Of a DNA stretch of 64,000 bases, positions 59,115 through 64,000 are shown in pieces. The stretch is from positions 1,338,001 through 1,402,000 of the forward strand of contig JAQPZY010001495.1 in the NCBI GenBank assembly GCA_029931535.1, in the 5' to 3' direction. The notes beneath the pieces were generated by a model. The model had not been told where the DNA came from. It saw nothing but the letters and a program-made list of their open reading frames with translations, and ran no database searches. The translations under genes were made by a program, and so were the position numbers. Every line of letters begins with the position of its first letter. Positions within the stretch are counted from its first letter, which is position 1. Origin of the DNA: Margaritifera margaritifera (lineage: Eukaryota; Mollusca; Bivalvia; Unionida; Margaritiferidae).

Positions 59115-60206
59115 GGTACCGAGACGTTTCGGCCCAAGACATTTCGCCCCACTTCATGGACGTACCTGGACGTTTCGCCCCATGGACGTTTCGGCCCAAG
59201 ACATTTCGCCCCACTTCAATGGACGTTTCGGCCCAAGACGTTTCGCCCCACATTCAGTGTACATTTCTACATTTCTTAACTATCATTCCCAACAAATATG
59301 TTTACCCTTCATATTAAAGTGCATGTAGTTAAGCGGCATTTCGTTTGATCTTTGCTCATACTAGTTGTCATCTTGAATTATTCTGAGACTTCTGTCGGCG
59401 AGATTAAAGAACGTGTCGCTGGTTGAGAAACTTACTCGCGTAAGCACCAGGCATTTCCTTGAAGTTTGTTTTTGAAATGCAGCAGCAACACCTTACTGAA
59501 ATGCTGTGCCAGAATGTATGGCCCATGTTAGACCGATCAACATTAAAGCTGGACTGAGACCTCATCTTTTTCTATTGCACACCAAGTACATGCCATTTGT
59601 TTCTTTCTTGCATAAAAGATTATGCCTTTGAACTCTTCTGGACATATTTTAAACAATAATATCAGAATTGTAAATCAAACAAAGAAGAAAACATTGAACT
59701 CCTGTTTTGCAAATAACCATCACCAAAAATGGACTTTCATCAGTTTTCGTAACTGCGAAAATAAAAATATCGCAGTATAGAAAATAATGATCACTGTAAA
59801 CGATAGATTAATTTTTTGATCAGTCTTAGTACATAAACGAAGAAAAGGGGGAAAATATTGTCAGATATAATGACAGGCTGAATGTAAATCTAACAAATTG
59901 AAATGGGTCTGTCAAATAGTCTAAGTATAAGCCTATTCTTCTTCATATTATTATCATTATTACTATCTTATTCTGATATGAGGATAACTTGTCTTAATAT
60001 CTCTTATTTGCTATACTCTTCATCACGATACATGGAGAAAAGACTTGTTTCAAACATAATTATAATTTCAAAAGAACACCGTTTTAAACGAACATAATTA
60101 TTTATTAAACGATGTCATGGTCCGAAACGACCATTCAAGTGAGGCGAAATGTCCATTCTTTTTTTTGTAAGTGGGGCGAAATGTCTTCGGCCGAAACGTC
60201 CCTGAT
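59115..60206. mobile_element. non-autonomous Mutator-like element with a 10-bp target duplication
   Basis: The ends are inverted: GACGTTTCGGCCCAAGACA followed by TTTCGCCCCACTT (59123 onward), and AAGTGGGGCGAAATGTC followed by TTCGGCCGAAACGTCCCTG (about 60170-60204). TCAAATTTAA lies on both sides (59105-59114 and 60207-60216), a perfect 10-bp duplication as expected for Mutator-like elements (usually 8-11 bp). Extra CGTTTCGCCCC/CGTTTCGGCCC units are repeated inside the left end (59160-59260). The interior has no transposase. The same unit occurs at 11636-11765 beside a Mutator-like transposase remnant. Confidence 0.85.
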
Positions 60207-60219
60207 TCAAATTTAAATG

Positions 60220-61280
60220 TATCTAAACAGATATAAAGATGAAGACGAGAGGTTTAATAATAATACATATACAATGTAAACACACCATTTTAGATCTTTC
60301 AAAACCGGCAAAGACAGACCGGAAGTTTTGCAACCGGAAATCGATCCCAGAATACACTTTGACTCAATCTTGTTTGGGACAGGTGCGAATTATCTACCTT
60401 CACAACAATGTTACCTGAGAACAAAATAATGCTTCCTTTTTTTTGCGTGCTTCTTCCATTCTTCAGTATACAAGGATGTAATTTGTAAACTTCCTCTAAA
60501 TGGAGAGGTCCCAGGCCTCGTACTTACAGACAGGGTTAAATATTATATAGGATTTACGCGGGAGTTCCAAATCACATGAATCACTTCAAAGTGCTCAAAG
60601 TCGGCGAACTTGAGTTTGTCAAATTACTATGTCGAAGTTATCTCGGTTTTTTCCGAAGTTATTTCGAGGTGAAAAAGAAAAGCAAACAAACCATGCCGGG
60701 AAGCAGATAGATAAAAATGTGTGCAGGGTGCTGTTCCTAGATGTAACCGACCTAAATCTGCCATTTAAGGTAATACATGTGAGAATACTAACATTGAGCT
60801 AGCAGGATTTACATAGAGAGTGAATTCCCCTCCAGGGACTTTCTTCATTAATTCGAGACACCACATGTACCTCTGTAGCAAAAATCAAAGTTAATCTCAT
60901 GTAAGGTCAGTGTCTGATTTATTTAACTTATTTATAGGAAAGATGTGTAGCTATCTAAGCTACTGTACTGTGGGTCACTGTGGACATCCAAATTTTAATT
61001 TGTTCATGTTTATTACATAAAGAAATATGCAAAGTGCCTTGCACAGGGACACGGCACAGTGTCTGATGCTGGGAACTATCTCCAATTGCACAATTTCTAT
61101 CTGCAGTTATTGAAGATGTCCAAAATTCGTTCACCTATCTCCGAGTCCATTGTTATATTGTCATCACAATGGCAAAGAAAACAAACCTGCAGGAGAATTG
61201 CTGTTGTGCCTTTAGGTTGTCAGTTCATGCATGAAATTAACGCCTGTTTGGAGAGCTGCTGTTGTTGTAGGTTATCCATT
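60220..61280. other. about 1 kb with no recognisable feature
   Basis: No open frame, tandem array or element end that I can support. Confidence 0.5.
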
Positions 61281-61289
61281 TATGCATGA

Positions 61290-62500
61290 CAGGGCTGAGC
61301 AAATCCCATAGCCCGATGTCCCAGACTAGTCATTTTTGAAGTCGGGCAAGTAAAATTTTCCAAGTCGCTAGTCCGGGACAAGTGCTTTTTAAAAAACTCA
61401 GGCCAGTCCTTATTTTCGTGCTTTAATCACTATATCTACCTTTATTTGGCCAATCATGCCCTACGGGCGTACTGAATACTTGATTCTACCCCTCTTCGTG
61501 TATTCATTTACATCCTGTTACCGCTTGACTGCATATTGGGCTAAGTGACCAAATTATCGGCAAATCAAAACAAGTCAAACAAAAGAAAGCCAGTATGATC
61601 AATTAGTAGTGTTTTAAGCGGCTTTGTTGCATTGAGTTTACTCAAGCCAGATTATCATGAGTGGCTCACTATGATTTTAATCCAGCGAGTCAGTGTAATT
61701 AAATTAATGAAAGGTACTTTACCGACATCAGTGTTGGTTTCTTTTATGAACTGATTAAATGACAGTAATGATTCTTTAATTTTTAATTGATTATACAGAT
61801 GATTAACTTCCACGTGCGATATTGCATTTGAAGCGAAACAATTACGCTAATTAATGAGCTATTTCTGTTCATATTTAAAAGAGAAAATGTATGTTATGAT
61901 CACTTTAGAAGTAGTTGTCAAGCAAGCTGATAGTTACTCTGTGGATAAAATGAGTTTGCTAAATTATTTTCACAAGGAAGGTAATAACGGCGATTCTGAG
62001 AAGGAAAATTTGTTTGAAAGTGGAGGGATTAAACGTAAGACTGATACTGAGTGTGCGGTAGCTATTTCTCCAAAGAGACATAAGCAACAATCTGTGATGG
62101 AAAAAATGTCAAATATGACACTACTAAGAGACAGAGAAATTTTCAGTTGCATTGGGTTGATTGTTATCCCTGGCTTGAATGTATTGACTTGGAAGAAAAG
62201 ATGTTTTGCAGTTGATCCATCAGCTAAAACATACATACATGAACCTGAAGAAGCCAAATGTATAACAACCAATGTTTTTGAAAAATTAAATTCTTTTAAG
62301 AAATAATTATGTTGTATATTATTTCGTTTGTTTTTTCTATGGATTAAGTACATACATCTCATCAAATCTCGGCAAGTGATTACCATTTTGGGACCATTGA
62401 AAAGTAAGGTGGGACTAGTGAAGAGTAAGGTGGGACTAGTGAATTTTCTGAAACCACTTGTCCTGGACTAGTGGTTAAAAAAAAAATTTGCTCAGCCCTG
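61290..62500 (+). mobile_element. hAT-type transposon derivative, copy 2, with complete ends
   Basis: Perfect 15-bp inverted ends CAGGGCTGAGCAAAT (61290-61304 and 62486-62500) carry the CAGGG start typical of hAT. CATGA lies immediately outside both ends. It is shorter than the usual 8-bp hAT duplication, so either the target duplication has decayed or the class differs. Subterminal GTCCGGGACAAGTG / CCACTTGTCCTGGAC and GACTAGT motifs are also mirrored. Its interior is collinear with copy 1 (50745-51865), but it has lost the zinc-finger and catalytic segment that copy 1 still shows. Confidence 0.78.
61950..62306 (+). CDS. N-terminal/C-terminal fusion ORF of the hAT derivative
   Basis: The most likely start is ATG 61950 (MSLLNYFHKE); an in-frame upstream extension begins at 61854. 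The frame stays open for 118 residues: a basic stretch with SPKRHKQQ (nuclear-localisation-like), then FSCIGLIVIPGLNVLTWKKR and VFEKLNSFKK before the stop. Starts of this kind (short LLNYF segment, then charged linker) are common in hAT transposases with N-terminal zinc fingers. The zinc finger and DDE core seen partly in copy 1 are missing, so the product would be a truncated protein without catalytic function. The open frame may be residual or may encode a small DNA-binding or regulatory peptide. That is inference only. Confidence 0.5.
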   Translation: MSLLNYFHKEGNNGDSEKENLFESGGIKRKTDTECAVAISPKRHKQQSVMEKMSNMTLLRDREIFSCIGLIVIPGLNVLTWKKRCFAVDPSAKTYIHEPEEAKCITTNVFEKLNSFKK

Positions 62501-62509
62501 CATGAGCAT

Positions 62510-64000
62510 TAGTTTTCTACAAGTGTATGTGAACCTTCATGTGTCATGATGAGTTTTGGCGATCATTTATGATTTTGTTGCAAAAACACAGCTACTTTGA
62601 TAATTAATACAAATAGTACATTTTAAATAAAACTACAGATATGAAATCTTAATAATGTTCTCTCACAGATACATGAAACTATCATACATTTATGCAATGC
62701 CTCTATTAGGTGCATGAATGCATTTTCCTTTTTTTCACATATAGAAATTCAGTAAAATAATGAACTTAAATTCATTATCATCTTTACATTTCTCTAACAG
62801 TGGAATTTTTTTCTTGTTTATGTTCATGCAGCATCTGCCAGAATTATGCATTCTCAAGTCTTGATTACCCCACTATAATGCTGTGATTGGATGTCGAAAA
62901 AAATCATGTACTATGGTAATGAGAACTTGTGTATGGGGTTACTCTTGGAACCTGTGCGATTTTGTTTCACTTCATTTGGGTGTGAATGCAATTTTAAAAA
63001 AAAAAATCAATATTTATTGTTCTTTTCACAGCAAGGAGTTGATTATATCGCTAACTTTCATAAGATAATTTAAAAAATAAAAAATTGCATGAACTTCAAC
63101 ATAAATATGAACATAAATGCATCTGTTGATTCCGATAACATAGTACACCTCACCCTTGACAACTTGTGCACAGTTGGGTTCAAAAACAAAAAGCATGGCA
63201 TAAGTGAGGGTGCAAGTTACAGAGGGACCTCTGAAAAATTAAGAAAGTGATGGACATCAACAATGTGAAGAAGGGGGGAACAGGTTAAGTTGTTGAATAT
63301 TCGTTTAATAATCACATTGGGAATAATTGTGAGTAAATAGCTTTTTCTAATGAAGTTCTTGTCTTTTCTGTATATATTACCTTTATTTTCAATATATCCA
63401 ATCTCTAAAAGATCATTTAAAACATTACACGAAGTAGTTTGAACATACATCACTTGTGTACCAATGAAAACATTGTGTATTGCTGCTTTTTGCATGTGAA
63501 TGTGTGTGTTTCTATCGATTCAGAATAAAACAAGATTCTTTATTTTTAAAAAGAGTGACAGTTATTCAGAGAAACGACATCGAAGCTTGCTTTTTTATTG
63601 TTATATTAACAAAATACTGATGCTGTGATTTCATTGGAAGTTATAGCAAAATTTCTGCTGATCCTTGCGCAAACCTCTGAGTGCCAATTCTGAAATTTTA
63701 AGTTCACTATAAACTTTGGAAGATCACTTTTCCATAATAAATTCTATCTGTGAAACTAAGCTTTTCATGCACCTAGTGTACCTTTTGCTTGGTTCCTTTG
63801 CTATCATTCATCACATTTGTGAATAAGTATGGTAAATTAATGTTAGGTACTTTAGTTATATTACATCTACAGTACTTACAATGTTCTCAGTTGTTCGAAT
63901 AGTCAGTGGAAACGAGTTGTCACACGACTGTGACCGCTAGCTCTTGCACTGGTGGGATTTACATGCCTTTTAACTTCTTTTATTCTACCCCCAATACTTG
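62510..64000. other. about 1.5 kb with no supported gene
   Basis: Short frames on both strands (for example 63217-63495 minus) have no domain character, start context or splice support. No repeat structure was recognised. Confidence 0.45.

Noticed and set aside
1..64000. CRISPR arrays, prokaryotic operons or phage-like modules
   Set aside because: Spliced genes, LINEs and metazoan transposons show eukaryotic DNA. The tandem arrays have no spacer structure.

Overview
The window looks like AT-rich, gene-poor animal nuclear DNA. It has spliceosomal introns, many TA, GTAT, AC and CT microsatellites, and remnants of L1/Tx1-like, CR1-like and RTE-like LINEs and of hAT, Mutator-like, pogo and probable Kolobok DNA transposons. 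The transposon mix, a P2X7-ballast-like exon and THAP exons would fit a large-genome marine invertebrate, perhaps a mollusc. That is inference, and I cannot name a species. The only gene that looks intact is a small secreted collagen.

Bases 1-24443 form an old, imperfect inverted duplication. The left arm (1 to about 8770) matches the right arm (about 13860-24443) in reverse, in the same block order: 1-1166 with 23298-24443, about 1245-2345 with 16190-17785, about 2435-3474 with 14985-16110, 8248-8470 with 14770-14990, and about 8485-8725 with 13870-14180. The right arm carries the promoter and signal-peptide exon of the mini-collagen, whose collagen exon follows at 25481-25629. The left arm carries a broken mirror copy of the signal exon. 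After duplication, an L1/Tx1-like LINE inserted in the left arm (3475-8247) and 482 bp were lost from the left copy of a dead CR1-like LINE. The roughly 5-kb spacer holds ACAAAG-type minisatellites, a PHD-finger ORF and an OTU/Mutator-like transposase remnant.

Bases 25.6-38.2 kb are mostly repeats: two SINE-like units near 24.8 and 25.1 kb, a dispersed family beginning TGTTAYGA, a fold-back element around nine 54-bp units, a roughly 127-bp satellite (29.5-34.5 kb) enclosing five roughly 197-bp units, two hAT-type MITEs and a decayed THAP exon.

Bases 38.2-58.9 kb hold a TA-flanked inverted-repeat element and then a 14.4-kb region bounded by TTAA and matching inverted ends. That region contains an intron-bearing THAP/Kolobok-type transposase pseudogene and nested younger inserts: RTE LINE tail, GGACGTCC MITE, hAT copy, 39-bp x 8 array and pogo element. 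It lies between two minus-strand exons of a P2X7-ballast-like gene (58.8 and 43.5 kb), as if it had landed in that gene's intron. Bases 59-62.5 kb hold a non-autonomous Mutator-like element with a 10-bp target duplication and a second hAT derivative with good terminal repeats. The remainder shows no gene I can support.
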